64,000 nt of DNA from QGON01 sp963691905 (GCA_963691905.1 OY829892.1:1-64000), one strand, 5' to 3'; positions 8,139 through 17,771 are shown, counted from the first letter of the stretch. Notes: a model not told the origin generated them from the letters alone. Numbers and translations are program-made.

Positions 8139-9218
8139 ATGGAATGGCTGTCTAATACATTCCCTATGTTCAGCCACTATATGCCGGCACTTATCACTGT
8201 CGCAGTCATTGTCGTGATCGTCTGGACATCCAACAGATTCCTCATCACCCAGCGCACCAACCTGGGCGCAGAGGCAAAGCTGCCCCGCCAGTTACTCATT
8301 CTAGGCCTGACATTGGTCGGAATACTGATCCTGCTCTTTCAAATTCCGATGTCGGAGGTCGCGCGAGGACAGATACTCGGTCTGCTTGGCATCGTACTTA
8401 CCGGTGTCATCGGCCTCTCATCCACTACCTTTGTCACCAATATCATGGCTGGGCTTATGCTGCGGGTGGTGCGCAGCTTTCGATCCGGGGATTTCATCCG
8501 TATCGGCGATCAATTTGGGAAAGTCACTGACCGGGGGCTGTTTCACACCGAGATCCAAACCGAAGACCGGGACCTGACAATCTTTCCAAATCTGTTTCTG
8601 ATCACGACGCCTGTCACGGTCGTCCGCAGATCAGGCACGATTATCTCAACAACTCTCTCTCTTGGTTATGAAATACCCCGCGCCCGTATAGAGGCGTTAT
8701 TAATCGAAGCGGCAGAGGAGGTAAAATTATCCGAATGTTTCGTTCAAGTCACCGAGATTGGCGATTACGCGGTAACCTATCGAATCGCAGGGTTTCTGCC
8801 GGAAGTGAAACATCTATTAACTGCCCGCTCGAATCTGCGAAAGATGGTACTGGATGTACTTCACCAAAACGGCATCGAAATCGTTTCTCCATCCTTTATG
8901 AACCAGCGCCAATATGGATTGGAGAGCCGATTTATTCCGACGGACACAAGTGCCAAGCAGGATGATCTGGTTGCCAATGACGATTCACCGGAAACCATCA
9001 TGTTCGACAAGGCAGATGAGGCAGAAGAGCTCGATCAATTCCGTGATGAGCTTGAGCGCCTCAAATCGCGTAACCAGGAACTCAGCGAATTGCTCAAAAC
9101 CAACAGCGAATCCGATACGACGGGGATCACAGCAGAAGTCGAATCCAACGAACAGCGAATCCTTCAACTTTCAGAAATTATTGAAACGAAAATATCTGAT
9201 TCGAAGCCTGAAAAATAA
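8139..9218 (+). CDS. MscS-type mechanosensitive channel with C-terminal coiled coil
   Basis: The protein has three hydrophobic segments, and the third carries the pore-lining MscS helix (GLSSTTFVTNIMAGLMLRVV), followed by FRSGDFIRIGDQFGKV of the beta domain. The last 70 residues are an acidic coiled coil not present in E. coli MscS. Two ATGs lie at 8133 and 8139; GAAAGG at 8126-8131 is only one base from the first but seven from the second, so I prefer 8139 (359 residues). The channel should release solutes on hypo-osmotic shock. It follows the Slp pair and ends nine bases before the ThDP enzyme gene. Confidence 0.88.
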   Translation: MEWLSNTFPMFSHYMPALITVAVIVVIVWTSNRFLITQRTNLGAEAKLPRQLLILGLTLVGILILLFQIPMSEVARGQILGLLGIVLTGVIGLSSTTFVTNIMAGLMLRVVRSFRSGDFIRIGDQFGKVTDRGLFHTEIQTEDRDLTIFPNLFLITTPVTVVRRSGTIISTTLSLGYEIPRARIEALLIEAAEEVKLSECFVQVTEIGDYAVTYRIAGFLPEVKHLLTARSNLRKMVLDVLHQNGIEIVSPSFMNQRQYGLESRFIPTDTSAKQDDLVANDDSPETIMFDKADEAEELDQFRDELERLKSRNQELSELLKTNSESDTTGITAEVESNEQRILQLSEIIETKISDSKPEK

Positions 9219-9227
9219 TAAAGTTAG

Positions 9228-10898
9228 ATGAAAATCCAAGTCAGTGAACTAATTATAAAATACATGGAGCATTTGGGTATCAAGGCTATTTTTGGCATGC
9301 CCGGCGCCCACATATTACCTGTTTATGACGCATTGTATGATTCAGACATACAATGCATATTGGCCAAACATGAACAGGGCGCAGCTTTCATGGCTGGCGG
9401 ATACGCCAGAGCCTCAAATACAATATCTGCCTGTATAGCAACTGCCGGACCTGGTGCCACGAATCTGATAACGGGCGTTGCCAATGCTTATGCGGACAGG
9501 TTACCGATCCTTGTCATTACGGGTGAAACATCAACCCATATTTTTGGTAAAGGCGGTCTCCAGGAAAGCTCTGGAGAAGGCGGTAGCATCGATCAGGCAG
9601 TCCTGTTCAAAAGCATCACAAAATATAGCAAAACCGTAGAAAGAACCGACTATCTTGCCCAGGTTTTGAATCAGGTTTCCACAATACTGCTCTCCCCAAA
9701 TCCAGGACCGGTACTCCTCAGCTTTCCATTTAATGTTCAGAAAGAGATGGTTGACGAGGCAATTCTGGATATCATAAAGACAAAGCGGCGTGTTCATAGA
9801 GTCCAGGAGGATTATCCAGCAGTAGAATCGCTATCCAGACAGATAATCGATGCCAGCAACCCTGTAATAGTAGCCGGGTATGGCTGTATAAAATCAGGCG
9901 CCCAGGAGATCGTCTCACGGTTGAGCGAATCGATGAATATACCTGTTGCAACCAGCCTCAAGGGAAAGGGCATTATAGATGAGCATGCGACACTATCCCT
10001 TGGAAGCCTGGGGGTCACCTCAAATGGCAACGCCTACAGATACATTGTAGAAAAAGCGGATCTGTTAATTTTTCTTGGCGCAGGCTTTAACGAAAGAACA
10101 AGTTACTTATGGGATGAAAAACTGCTGAGAAATAAAAAAGTCGTGCAGATCGACAACGACAATGACCAGTTGGAAAAGGTCTTCGAAGCAGAGGTTGCAA
10201 TTCATGGAGATATCAGAGAAATCTTGTCTGGTGTACTGAAAAATATCGACAAGAGCGAGTGCACCAAAAAAAGCATCGAGGAGATCGAAGAGAATATAGA
10301 AAAACTGGCGAAGTATTCAAATGCTGGAGAATCCTCAGTTTCCCAGCCGGAATTTTCGCTGGCAGAAGATTTTTTCACAAGGTTGGAAAAATATTTTCCA
10401 GAAGAGATTCTTCTCTTTGATGACAATATCATTTTTGCACAAAACTTCTTTAGCGTATCCAGAGGCAACCACTACTTTCCAAACTCTGGAATCTCCTCAC
10501 TGGGACATGCTATTCCAGCAGCAATTGGCGCAAGGTTCTCCATGAACATGCCGACATTTGCCATTCTTGGTGATGGTGGGTTTCAGATGTGCTGCATGGA
10601 GATAATGACGGCGGTCAACTACAGCATACCGCTGAATATTGTTGTTTTTAACAACTCCACAATGGGCCTCATCCGCAAGAACCAATTCCAGCAGTACAAC
10701 AAACGATTCATCAATTGCGACTTCATCAATCCTGACTATAAACACCTCGCCAGGTCTTTTGGGATAAACCACAAAATAATCAAAACTGAGTCAGACATTA
10801 CCGATTTATTTAAAAACAGTGACCTTGAAGATTCAATAAATCTTATAGAGATAATCATTGATAAAAATGCCTTCCCAACCTACATGTCAAAAAGATAA
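9228..10898 (+). CDS. Thiamine diphosphate-dependent enzyme of the acetolactate synthase family
   Basis: The 556-residue protein has the complete three-domain layout: a Pyr domain with the conserved Glu49 in AKHEQGAAFMAGGYAR, a central Rossmann-like domain (about 190-325), and a PP domain with GDGGFQ (about residue 448) and NNSTMG 25 residues later, the Mg-ThDP motif. The substrate is not evident. No IlvN-like small subunit or other branched-chain genes are nearby, so valine or leucine synthesis is unlikely. The gene and the next one are clearly richer in A+T than their neighbours and may have been acquired. It ends 18 bases before the glycosyltransferase-like gene, so the two probably make a joint product. 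Confidence 0.85.
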   Translation: MKIQVSELIIKYMEHLGIKAIFGMPGAHILPVYDALYDSDIQCILAKHEQGAAFMAGGYARASNTISACIATAGPGATNLITGVANAYADRLPILVITGETSTHIFGKGGLQESSGEGGSIDQAVLFKSITKYSKTVERTDYLAQVLNQVSTILLSPNPGPVLLSFPFNVQKEMVDEAILDIIKTKRRVHRVQEDYPAVESLSRQIIDASNPVIVAGYGCIKSGAQEIVSRLSESMNIPVATSLKGKGIIDEHATLSLGSLGVTSNGNAYRYIVEKADLLIFLGAGFNERTSYLWDEKLLRNKKVVQIDNDNDQLEKVFEAEVAIHGDIREILSGVLKNIDKSECTKKSIEEIEENIEKLAKYSNAGESSVSQPEFSLAEDFFTRLEKYFPEEILLFDDNIIFAQNFFSVSRGNHYFPNSGISSLGHAIPAAIGARFSMNMPTFAILGDGGFQMCCMEIMTAVNYSIPLNIVVFNNSTMGLIRKNQFQQYNKRFINCDFINPDYKHLARSFGINHKIIKTESDITDLFKNSDLEDSINLIEIIIDKNAFPTYMSKR

Positions 10899-10916
10899 AC
10901 CACAACTTCATGTACT

Positions 10917-12764
10917 ATGGTTTCGACTTCTTACAAAATTCTCACCCGTTTTCTTGAGACACACAACAAAAATCCAGCATTAAATCTTCTTAACAAATCA
11001 CTCAAGAAGAAACTATCTCTACCTTCTGCTCAGAAACAGATCGATGAGATTCTTCCTGTCTATCAAACATCCATTCAAAATATTGAAAACGATTTCCTGA
11101 CATCAAATTACGATGACTCACTCATCGAATGGTATCACCTGCTTTTTCAGGAGATGGAGAGCCATATTGCCTTAACAGGACGCGATTCCAGGCATAACTT
11201 CGTCATCATTATTCCTGTAGCTGACAGGCCTCAACATCTGCGAAACTGTCTGAACAGCCTGCTCAATCTCTGTCAATCGTTTCAATATGGTGGATTCCAG
11301 GATCACAAATTCAACAAAGTCTTCGTGATCATTGCCGATGACTCAAAACACTCAAATAGCATTCTGGATAACAGGGAAATCTCTCATTATTTCAATAATC
11401 ACGGACTTGAAACCCTCTACTTTGGTCACAATGAGCAACTGGAACAGATCGATCAACTGACAAATGAAAAGAGAAAATCTTTGGCAGGGGTATTGGGAAG
11501 CTTCGACAGATCTGCCTTCTACCACAAAGGCCCGTCCTTGATGCGTAATATTGTCTATCTCAAGCTGAATGAGATGAACAGGCAGGAGGAAAGTCTCCTA
11601 TTCTATTTTGTTGACAGCGACCAGGAATTTAGAGTCAGGGTCCATTCAGAAAATGGCGATAAGGATATCTACGCCATCAACTACTTTTACGAATTGGACA
11701 GGATATTTTCATCTAATGAAATCAGCGTACTGACAGGAAAGGTGGTTGGCGACCCTCCTGTTTCCCCTTCCGTTATGACCGGAACATTTCTTGATGACAT
11801 CATTGCCTTTCTGCTTCAGATGACAGAATCAGGTGCCGGACACCCCTGCCAATTTCACCAGACAACCCGCCGCAATGCCAATGAGGCCGCCTATCATGAT
11901 ATGCCCAATCTGTTTGGCTTTACACCGCCATCTGACACCTATAGATACAACTGCACGCTGGGTGGCAAGCATGATAACCGCCACTGCTTTAGTGATTTTT
12001 CCAGCAAATTAAATCAGTTCTTTTATGGAGAGCATCCCACCAGAAAAAGTTATTTCAGCCATGAAGCCGATTTTCTCAGCACCACTCCTGCCAGAACCGT
12101 CTATACCGGAAACTACATTTTCAACAAAAATGGATTGAGCCATTTCATCCCGTTCGCAAACCTCAAACTAAGGATGGCGGGACCTGTCCTTGGAAGACTG
12201 ATCAGATCCGAGTTAAAAGATCAATTTGTCTCGGCAAACCTGCCGATGCTCCACAATCGAACGGTAGAAAAGACCGGTCAATCAGAATTCAGACCCGGCA
12301 TAGAGAGACAGGCCGACAACATCGATCTGTCAGGAGAGTTTGAACGGCAATTTTTTGGCGATGTAATGCTGTTTACCATCGAAAAACTGATTGAGGCAGG
12401 TTATCCAATGCAGACGCCAGCCAAGGCATTCATCGTTCAGACATTGGACACAACAGAAGAAAGCATCCTTCGGCAATACACTGAAAAGCGCACAGAGATA
12501 TTGGGTAAGCTGGAACAGTTAAAGATAATCTTTTCCAACAATGACAACTGGTGGAATCAATCGAAGGCGCTGGAACCTGCAACCGAAAACTTCAATCTGT
12601 TTATAAATAATATAGAAAATAATTTTGGGAATGATTCCCGGTGCTATGCACTCATAAATTCAGCAGCTCACAGAAAAAAACGCAACGACGAGATTCTCGA
12701 TGCGATCATGCGATATAGGGAAGACAGGAAATCCTGGGAAAGTGCCTTAGCCGCGAGATCGTAG
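10917..12764 (+). CDS. Large glycosyltransferase-like protein (GT-A/GT2-type core)
   Basis: The 615-residue protein has a GT-A-like N-terminal fold from about residue 94: FVIIIPVADRPQHLRNCLNSLL is a typical GT2 opening, IIADDS (138-143) a second nucleotide-binding strand, and FVDSDQEF with DSD at 233-235 a metal-binding DxD motif. The remaining 300 residues, rich in His and Asn, match no domain I recognise. No membrane helices are visible. With the ThDP enzyme upstream it may form a two-gene pathway for an unusual sugar or cell-surface modification; that is inference. The stop codon TAG at 12762-12764 lies inside a perfect palindrome. The DNA is A+T-rich. Confidence 0.65.
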   Translation: MVSTSYKILTRFLETHNKNPALNLLNKSLKKKLSLPSAQKQIDEILPVYQTSIQNIENDFLTSNYDDSLIEWYHLLFQEMESHIALTGRDSRHNFVIIIPVADRPQHLRNCLNSLLNLCQSFQYGGFQDHKFNKVFVIIADDSKHSNSILDNREISHYFNNHGLETLYFGHNEQLEQIDQLTNEKRKSLAGVLGSFDRSAFYHKGPSLMRNIVYLKLNEMNRQEESLLFYFVDSDQEFRVRVHSENGDKDIYAINYFYELDRIFSSNEISVLTGKVVGDPPVSPSVMTGTFLDDIIAFLLQMTESGAGHPCQFHQTTRRNANEAAYHDMPNLFGFTPPSDTYRYNCTLGGKHDNRHCFSDFSSKLNQFFYGEHPTRKSYFSHEADFLSTTPARTVYTGNYIFNKNGLSHFIPFANLKLRMAGPVLGRLIRSELKDQFVSANLPMLHNRTVEKTGQSEFRPGIERQADNIDLSGEFERQFFGDVMLFTIEKLIEAGYPMQTPAKAFIVQTLDTTEESILRQYTEKRTEILGKLEQLKIIFSNNDNWWNQSKALEPATENFNLFINNIENNFGNDSRCYALINSAAHRKKRNDEILDAIMRYREDRKSWESALAARS

Positions 12765-12822
12765 GCCGGTTCAAGCGTAGCGGATCGGGATTGCCGGTTC
12801 CGCTACGCTTGAACCGGCCTAC
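12761..12822. repeat. Perfect 24-bp-arm palindrome (dispersed family A)
   Basis: The arms at 12761-12784 and 12799-12822 are exact reverse complements around a 14-base loop. The left arm begins GTAGGCCGGTTCAAGCGTAG. Related full or half copies occur at 17812, 25346, 32375 and 51269. It overlaps the TAG stop of the glycosyltransferase-like gene, and no T-run follows. Confidence 0.85.
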
Positions 12823-12848
12823 CTGTTAGGGTCTGTTAACACTAAACG

Positions 12849-12904
12849 TGCAATGTAACCCAACAGCTGTTGGCCGGTTTATATTGAATTGTGCTGAATA
12901 GTTA
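12849..12904. repeat. Fragment of dispersed family C repeat
   Basis: The segment contains TAACCCAACAGC and ends with a 22-base string (12883-12904) that recurs identically at 56071-56092; both begin ATTGAATTGTGC. Its last three bases are the reverse complement of the tsaB stop codon. Confidence 0.7.
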
Positions 12905-13585
12905 CCCGGCTTTTTTATTGGCAACACGATCCCTGAGATAGATCGGTAAAGCCAGTTCAGGTGCCACTACATTCCCCGCCTCAAAACCCGCCACGCCCAG
13001 CAGAGCCACATCCTCCGCACTGCAATAGAGATCAGGCATCTGTTCTTTCAAACCTGCGCCCATACGTTCTGCCAACAGCTCACCATACACAGCCCAGCCT
13101 GTCCCGACACCATACCAGCCATCGCCATCCGGGAGGTTTATATCTTCGGCTTTCGCGACTGCCTCCCTACCCTCTAATTCAACCAGTCCAGCTGAACCAA
13201 GATGATAAGCCGCCCAGTAGACCTCACCCATACGCGCATCAAACGCCGGCAACAGCCGCTTAAAGCCGTTCTCCCGGCAGGCACGCTGAGCCAAAGCAGC
13301 AAGCGTGGAGACCGGCACTACCGGCAGGTCAGCTGCAAATGCCACGCCCTGAACCACGCCGGTGGCTATCCGCACGCCAGTAAATGATCCCGGACCCCGG
13401 CCGAATGCAATGGCATCCAGTTGCGACGGCACCAAACCCGCCTCATTTAACAGTTCGTCCATCATGGCAAGCACCAGCTCACTATGACCTCTTGGGCGCA
13501 CTTCGTAGCGCAAGTGAATCTCACCATCGATTGAGAGGGCAACGGAGCAGGCTTCGGCTGCAGTTTCGAGCGCAAGCAATTTCAT
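12902..13585 (-). CDS. tsaB: tRNA threonylcarbamoyladenosine biosynthesis protein TsaB
   Basis: TsaB is the catalytically inactive partner of TsaD in the complex that makes t6A37 in tRNAs reading ANN codons. The start MKLLALETAAEACSVAL at 13585 is the canonical N-terminus and gives 227 residues, the usual size; an upstream in-frame extension is not conserved. Motifs: RGHSELVLAMMDELL (about 31-45), the FGRGPGSFTGVRIATG block (about 60-75) and VYWAAY. It lies downstream of the RND pump gene on the same strand with a 37-base gap. No clear Shine-Dalgarno sequence is visible. Confidence 0.93.
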   Translation of the reverse strand: MKLLALETAAEACSVALSIDGEIHLRYEVRPRGHSELVLAMMDELLNEAGLVPSQLDAIAFGRGPGSFTGVRIATGVVQGVAFAADLPVVPVSTLAALAQRACRENGFKRLLPAFDARMGEVYWAAYHLGSAGLVELEGREAVAKAEDINLPDGDGWYGVGTGWAVYGELLAERMGAGLKEQMPDLYCSAEDVALLGVAGFEAGNVVAPELALPIYLRDRVANKKAG

Positions 13586-13622
13586 TGGGGGTATCAACTT
13601 ACTAAACAGGACGCCGATTTTA

Positions 13623-16600
13623 TCAGTTCGTTGCACGCAACGCTTTTCTGCTTTCACGACGCTCCTGCAAGCCCTGCAACAGATCCCACAAAACAGGCAC
13701 GATAAACAGAGTCAGGGCGGTTGCCGTCGCCAGTCCGGCAACAAAGGTCGAAGCCATGGTGCCCCAGATGAGAGAATAGCTTGGAAAACCTACTGCCATC
13801 GGCAGCAGACCCAGGGTAGTGGTGAGTGTCGTCAACACAATAGGGCGCAATCTAACCTGGACTCCGTCAACGATGGCATCCCGACGTGACATACCGCTTC
13901 GATAGCGTTTATTGATGAAATCAACCAGTACCAGCGCATCATTTACCACCACACCCGCCACGCCGATGACAGCAATAAAACTGTTGACCGTAAAGAGCGT
14001 CTGACTCACCATCTTGCCAAACACCACGCCAATCAACGCAAAGACGATTGCAGACAGAATAATCAACGGTTGCAGATAGGATTGAAACTGCGTCGCCAGG
14101 ATCACATACATGACCAACACTGCAATGATGAAAGCGTAGGCCAACGACTCGAAAGACCGCTGCGTATCTTCATGCTCGCCACCAAAAGTGACCGTTGCGC
14201 CGGGATACAAATCACGCACAGATTCATAATAGCGCTTTACCCCGTTCACGATGGCAGGCGTTGAGGTTGGTGCACCCGGCTTGATGTTTGCCTTCAGGCT
14301 GATGGCTCTTTGCCCCCGATATCGTTTTATCTCTCCGGCTTCACTGTAAGTATGGATTCTGACAAGATCGGCCAGGTGGACAGGGCGTTCAGCATCCTCC
14401 ACAACCGGAATATAGAGCGCATTCTCCGGCTCTTTCAGCCTCTCAGGATCGATATAGAGTTTGAGATCAACCTCTTCATCGATGTGCCGGTATTTACCCA
14501 GATAGCGGCCATCCAAAACGCTGGCCGCCAACAGCGTCACCTGTGCGCTGTCGAGTCCATACTCAGCCACTCGATCTTGCAAAACTTCAAATTGAATCGC
14601 CCGTTTCGGTAGCCCCCGGTCATCCGCCAGATCAAGCAGGTGTGTTCCAATATCCGAATCCCTGCGCATATGAGCAAGCAGATCCGTCGCCAGGGCTGAT
14701 ACTGATTCGATATTTGAACCCACCACGCGCACGTTGATGTCCTTGCCGCTTGGAGGTCCATCGTTCTGCGGGTGAATATGCAGTTCAAATCCATCTGTCT
14801 CAAAGACCGGTTTGAGTTTTTCCCGCATCCGATCCAAATGCAGCAGGGGATCATCGAACGTCTGTTCATTCACCGATGGCATGGTCACCATCACCGAACC
14901 GTGATTGTTACCATAGACCGGCTCATAATCCTCATTGAAGTAGAAACCGGCATATCCGGCCGCTGCCTTGGCCATCCCCGGCCCATCCGCCATCACTGCC
15001 TCAGAGATCTTCCGCACACGTTTGTCCACCACCTCGATCGGTATGCTGCCTGGCCCCACCACATCGACATAGTAGAGTTTGTAGTCATCGGGAAAGAATT
15101 GAATACGGATCAACGGCACCTTGCCACTGGCCGACAGACCCAACACGACCACCGCAGCACCGAACAACAGCATCACCAAGGTCACACTGGTAAAACGAAA
15201 GCGCATTGTCAGTTTCAGCAGGCTGCTGGTAAAACGCCGCAACACCCGCATCAGGGCATTGTCCCGCTTCACTGCGGTAGTCTTTTTATCGGCTCTGGGT
15301 CCGAAGTCAAGGTAGTGAATCGGCAGGATCAACAGACATTCAACCAGCGAGGCAACAATGGCAAAGGTGACCGCCTTCGGCACCAAGGCAAAAAACTGCC
15401 CGGTCGTTCCGCTCATGATCAGCATCGGCAGGAAAGCTGCCACCGTGGTCATGGTTGCGGCGATCACCGGCAGTGCCACTTCGGAGGTCCCCTTGACGAT
15501 CGCCTCCCGCAGCGGACGGCCTTCCTGCACATGGCGATAGATATTTTCCGTCACCACAATGGCATCATCCACCACGATCCCAGTCACCAGGACAAAGGAG
15601 AAGAGCGTGATTTCGTTAAGGCTGTTGCCGGTGAGATACATGATCAGCATGGTGATCATGAAAGAGAAGGGGATGCCGATGGTAACCAGGCCGGCATTAC
15701 GTATACCCATGAAATACCAGATAATCAGGGAGACCAGAGAGATACCCACCAACATGTTCATACCCAGGGTGTTCAACCCGTCCTTGATATAAACAGTGGA
15801 GTCCTGGGTCAGGACCAGTTCCACATCCTGTGCCTGCAGCAGGGGACGGTATTCATCGACCACAGCCGCGACAGCATCACGGATATCCATGGCATTGCCG
15901 GCATCCGACTTGGTCACCTTCAGCGCCAGTGAAGGCATGCCGTTTACCGACGGGATCACGGTTGGATCCCGATAGCCCATCCCGGCCCGGCTTATCACAT
16001 CTTCAACCCGTACCAGGCTGCCATCGGCATCAACCCGGATCACTGTCCCCACAACCTGTTTCAGCGAGTCGAAGCGTTCATCAACCTTGACCAGGAATTC
16101 GCCTGCACTATTACTGAAATTTCCAGCGGGCAGTGACACATTAGCCCTGTTTAATGCATTGGCGACAGCATCAAAACTGACCCCAAGGGATTTAAGCTTC
16201 TCCGGGTCGAGTTTGACGTGAAACTCCTGGACATACTCTCCCGAGAGCTCAACCTCCTGTACTCCACTAATCTTCTGCAGCCGGGTTTTCATCTCCCTGG
16301 CCATCAGTGCCAGCGCCCGGTTCTCATGAGCCCCAGTGAAATTCACCACGATCACCGGCAGCCAGTCCTGCACCTTGGCATTGATCAGGTTGGGAGGATC
16401 AACACTTTCCGGCAGTTCGCTGATAACGTTGAGCACCTCAAACCGCACTTCGTTATAGAGCACGTCGTAATCGGCGTCATCGACAAACTTCAAGCGAATA
16501 TGGGATCGGCCGCTGAATGATGTGGCACTGATCCACTCCACATCATCTACCGATTCGAGCGCCTCCTCTATCTTGCGGGTTACCAGACTCTCCACATCAA

Positions 16601-16772
16601 CCGGAGAGGCCCCCGGATAGACCGTGGAGATGATTACCTCTCCAAAACCAAAATTGGGATAGCGTTCCGCCGGTAACGAAAAGAGAGAGATAAATCCCAC
16701 CACGATCAGAACGACAAACATCAGGTTGTAGAAAACCTTCTGTTTTAGCGAGAATTGGACCACCGATTCCAT
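13623..16772 (-). CDS. RND-family efflux transporter, inner-membrane pump
   Basis: The 1049-residue protein has the AcrB/MdtB-like layout: an N-terminal helix, a large periplasmic loop, a helix bundle, a second periplasmic loop, and a final helix bundle. The proton-relay Asp pair is present in GIVVDDAIVVTENIYR (about residue 400), and a second relay helix carries GVAGVVVNDALVLVDF. It should export hydrophobic toxic compounds using the proton gradient, with the adaptor encoded six bases upstream and an outer-membrane TolC-type channel encoded elsewhere. The substrate is not predictable. The divergent TetR gene is its likely repressor. Confidence 0.92.
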   Translation of the reverse strand: MESVVQFSLKQKVFYNLMFVVLIVVGFISLFSLPAERYPNFGFGEVIISTVYPGASPVDVESLVTRKIEEALESVDDVEWISATSFSGRSHIRLKFVDDADYDVLYNEVRFEVLNVISELPESVDPPNLINAKVQDWLPVIVVNFTGAHENRALALMAREMKTRLQKISGVQEVELSGEYVQEFHVKLDPEKLKSLGVSFDAVANALNRANVSLPAGNFSNSAGEFLVKVDERFDSLKQVVGTVIRVDADGSLVRVEDVISRAGMGYRDPTVIPSVNGMPSLALKVTKSDAGNAMDIRDAVAAVVDEYRPLLQAQDVELVLTQDSTVYIKDGLNTLGMNMLVGISLVSLIIWYFMGIRNAGLVTIGIPFSFMITMLIMYLTGNSLNEITLFSFVLVTGIVVDDAIVVTENIYRHVQEGRPLREAIVKGTSEVALPVIAATMTTVAAFLPMLIMSGTTGQFFALVPKAVTFAIVASLVECLLILPIHYLDFGPRADKKTTAVKRDNALMRVLRRFTSSLLKLTMRFRFTSVTLVMLLFGAAVVVLGLSASGKVPLIRIQFFPDDYKLYYVDVVGPGSIPIEVVDKRVRKISEAVMADGPGMAKAAAGYAGFYFNEDYEPVYGNNHGSVMVTMPSVNEQTFDDPLLHLDRMREKLKPVFETDGFELHIHPQNDGPPSGKDINVRVVGSNIESVSALATDLLAHMRRDSDIGTHLLDLADDRGLPKRAIQFEVLQDRVAEYGLDSAQVTLLAASVLDGRYLGKYRHIDEEVDLKLYIDPERLKEPENALYIPVVEDAERPVHLADLVRIHTYSEAGEIKRYRGQRAISLKANIKPGAPTSTPAIVNGVKRYYESVRDLYPGATVTFGGEHEDTQRSFESLAYAFIIAVLVMYVILATQFQSYLQPLIILSAIVFALIGVVFGKMVSQTLFTVNSFIAVIGVAGVVVNDALVLVDFINKRYRSGMSRRDAIVDGVQVRLRPIVLTTLTTTLGLLPMAVGFPSYSLIWGTMASTFVAGLATATALTLFIVPVLWDLLQGLQERRESRKALRATN

Positions 16773-16778
16773 TCCGGT

Positions 16779-17771
16779 CTACTCCCCACCCATAACGAAC
16801 TGATCGCCCGGCTTGACCCCGGGAGCCGTCACCCTGGCCCACTCCCCTGCCCTGCCCTCGGCGCGACCCAGGAATACAACCCGTATATCACTGCCGTCAG
16901 CACGCTTCAGCCAGTGCTCTTCATAGCGTTCCGACACTGCCCCGACAGGCAATATCACTGCCCCGGAACGGGCAGGAAGATCAAGCGTCAACTCAGCACG
17001 CAGTCCACCCCTTGAACTCCCGGCGTCTACCGCTATCTCCAATTCAACATAGATCTTGTGGGAGGCTTCATCAAAGGAGGGTGAGACCCGCTCGATCTTC
17101 GCCACCATCTTCTGACCCAGTCCGGGCAGAAAGAGCGCCAACTTCTCACCCAGCCCCTGCAGGGTCTGAAATTCCGGCAACGATAGTGCGAATGGAACCA
17201 GCAGTCGGCTGTAATCTCCAACCCTGACCACCGGCTCGCCGCTATTGATCCACTGCCCCTGCTCCACATGGCGCTCGACCAGATGCCAACCATCAGGGGC
17301 GTATATGCAGTGGCGCTTCTTTTTCTCACGCAGTTTCTCATTCTGCACCTTGAGGGAAACAATCTGACTGCGGGCGCTGTCAAGATTGCGTTGCGCATCA
17401 TCCAGTTGGCTCTCGGAGGAACTCTTCTGCTTCAGCAGCTGGCTGAAACGTTTCACCTGCTTTCGATAGTGACGGACATCGACTTCAAGACGTTGTGTCT
17501 CAGCGCTGTTGGCACGCAGATCCAGTTTAATGAAGGTGTCATCAAGACAAACCAGCGGACGCTTGGCGTCGATTCGGTCACCCACATCAGCATTTACCTC
17601 CTCCACCCTGCCAGAGGCTTCAGCGGAGAGTGTCAGCAATGTGCGTCCCCTGGTAAATCCCGAGAGCACCTCCCGTTGCGTTGCGGCTTGTGCCGTCACC
17701 AACTCCTTGGCATGGATATCAGCAGCGATCAGGCCACCGATCAGTAGCAGCACTCCCAAAACCTTCTGCAT
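16779..17771 (-). CDS. RND efflux periplasmic adaptor (membrane fusion protein)
   Basis: The protein has an N-terminal signal sequence (MQKVLGVLLLIGGLIAADIHA), a lipoyl-like half (SGRVEEVNADVGDRIDAK), a long alpha-hairpin coiled coil (about 75-150), a second lipoyl half (HVEQGQWINSGEPVVRVGD) and beta-barrel domains. ATG at 17771 is chosen because GGGAG lies eight bases upstream; a GTG at 17780 abuts that ribosome-binding site. The family bridges the RND pump to the outer-membrane channel. It is the first gene of the pump operon, divergent from tetR. Confidence 0.9.
   Translation of the reverse strand: MQKVLGVLLLIGGLIAADIHAKELVTAQAATQREVLSGFTRGRTLLTLSAEASGRVEEVNADVGDRIDAKRPLVCLDDTFIKLDLRANSAETQRLEVDVRHYRKQVKRFSQLLKQKSSSESQLDDAQRNLDSARSQIVSLKVQNEKLREKKKRHCIYAPDGWHLVERHVEQGQWINSGEPVVRVGDYSRLLVPFALSLPEFQTLQGLGEKLALFLPGLGQKMVAKIERVSPSFDEASHKIYVELEIAVDAGSSRGGLRAELTLDLPARSGAVILPVGAVSERYEEHWLKRADGSDIRVVFLGRAEGRAGEWARVTAPGVKPGDQFVMGGE

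Noticed and set aside
9228..12764. Mobile genomic island with integrase or transposase
   Set aside because: The composition shift is clear by eye, but no integrase, transposase, tRNA gene or direct-repeat att sites are visible at the edges.
12761..12822. Reading the family A palindrome as an intrinsic terminator
   Set aside because: No T-run follows on either strand, and copies occur in several non-terminal contexts. It may still slow transcription.
14772..15932. Long plus-strand open frame opposite the RND pump gene
   Set aside because: It lies wholly antisense to a well-conserved RND transporter, and its translation is rich in His, Gln and Arg with no domain; it reflects the codon usage of the real gene.
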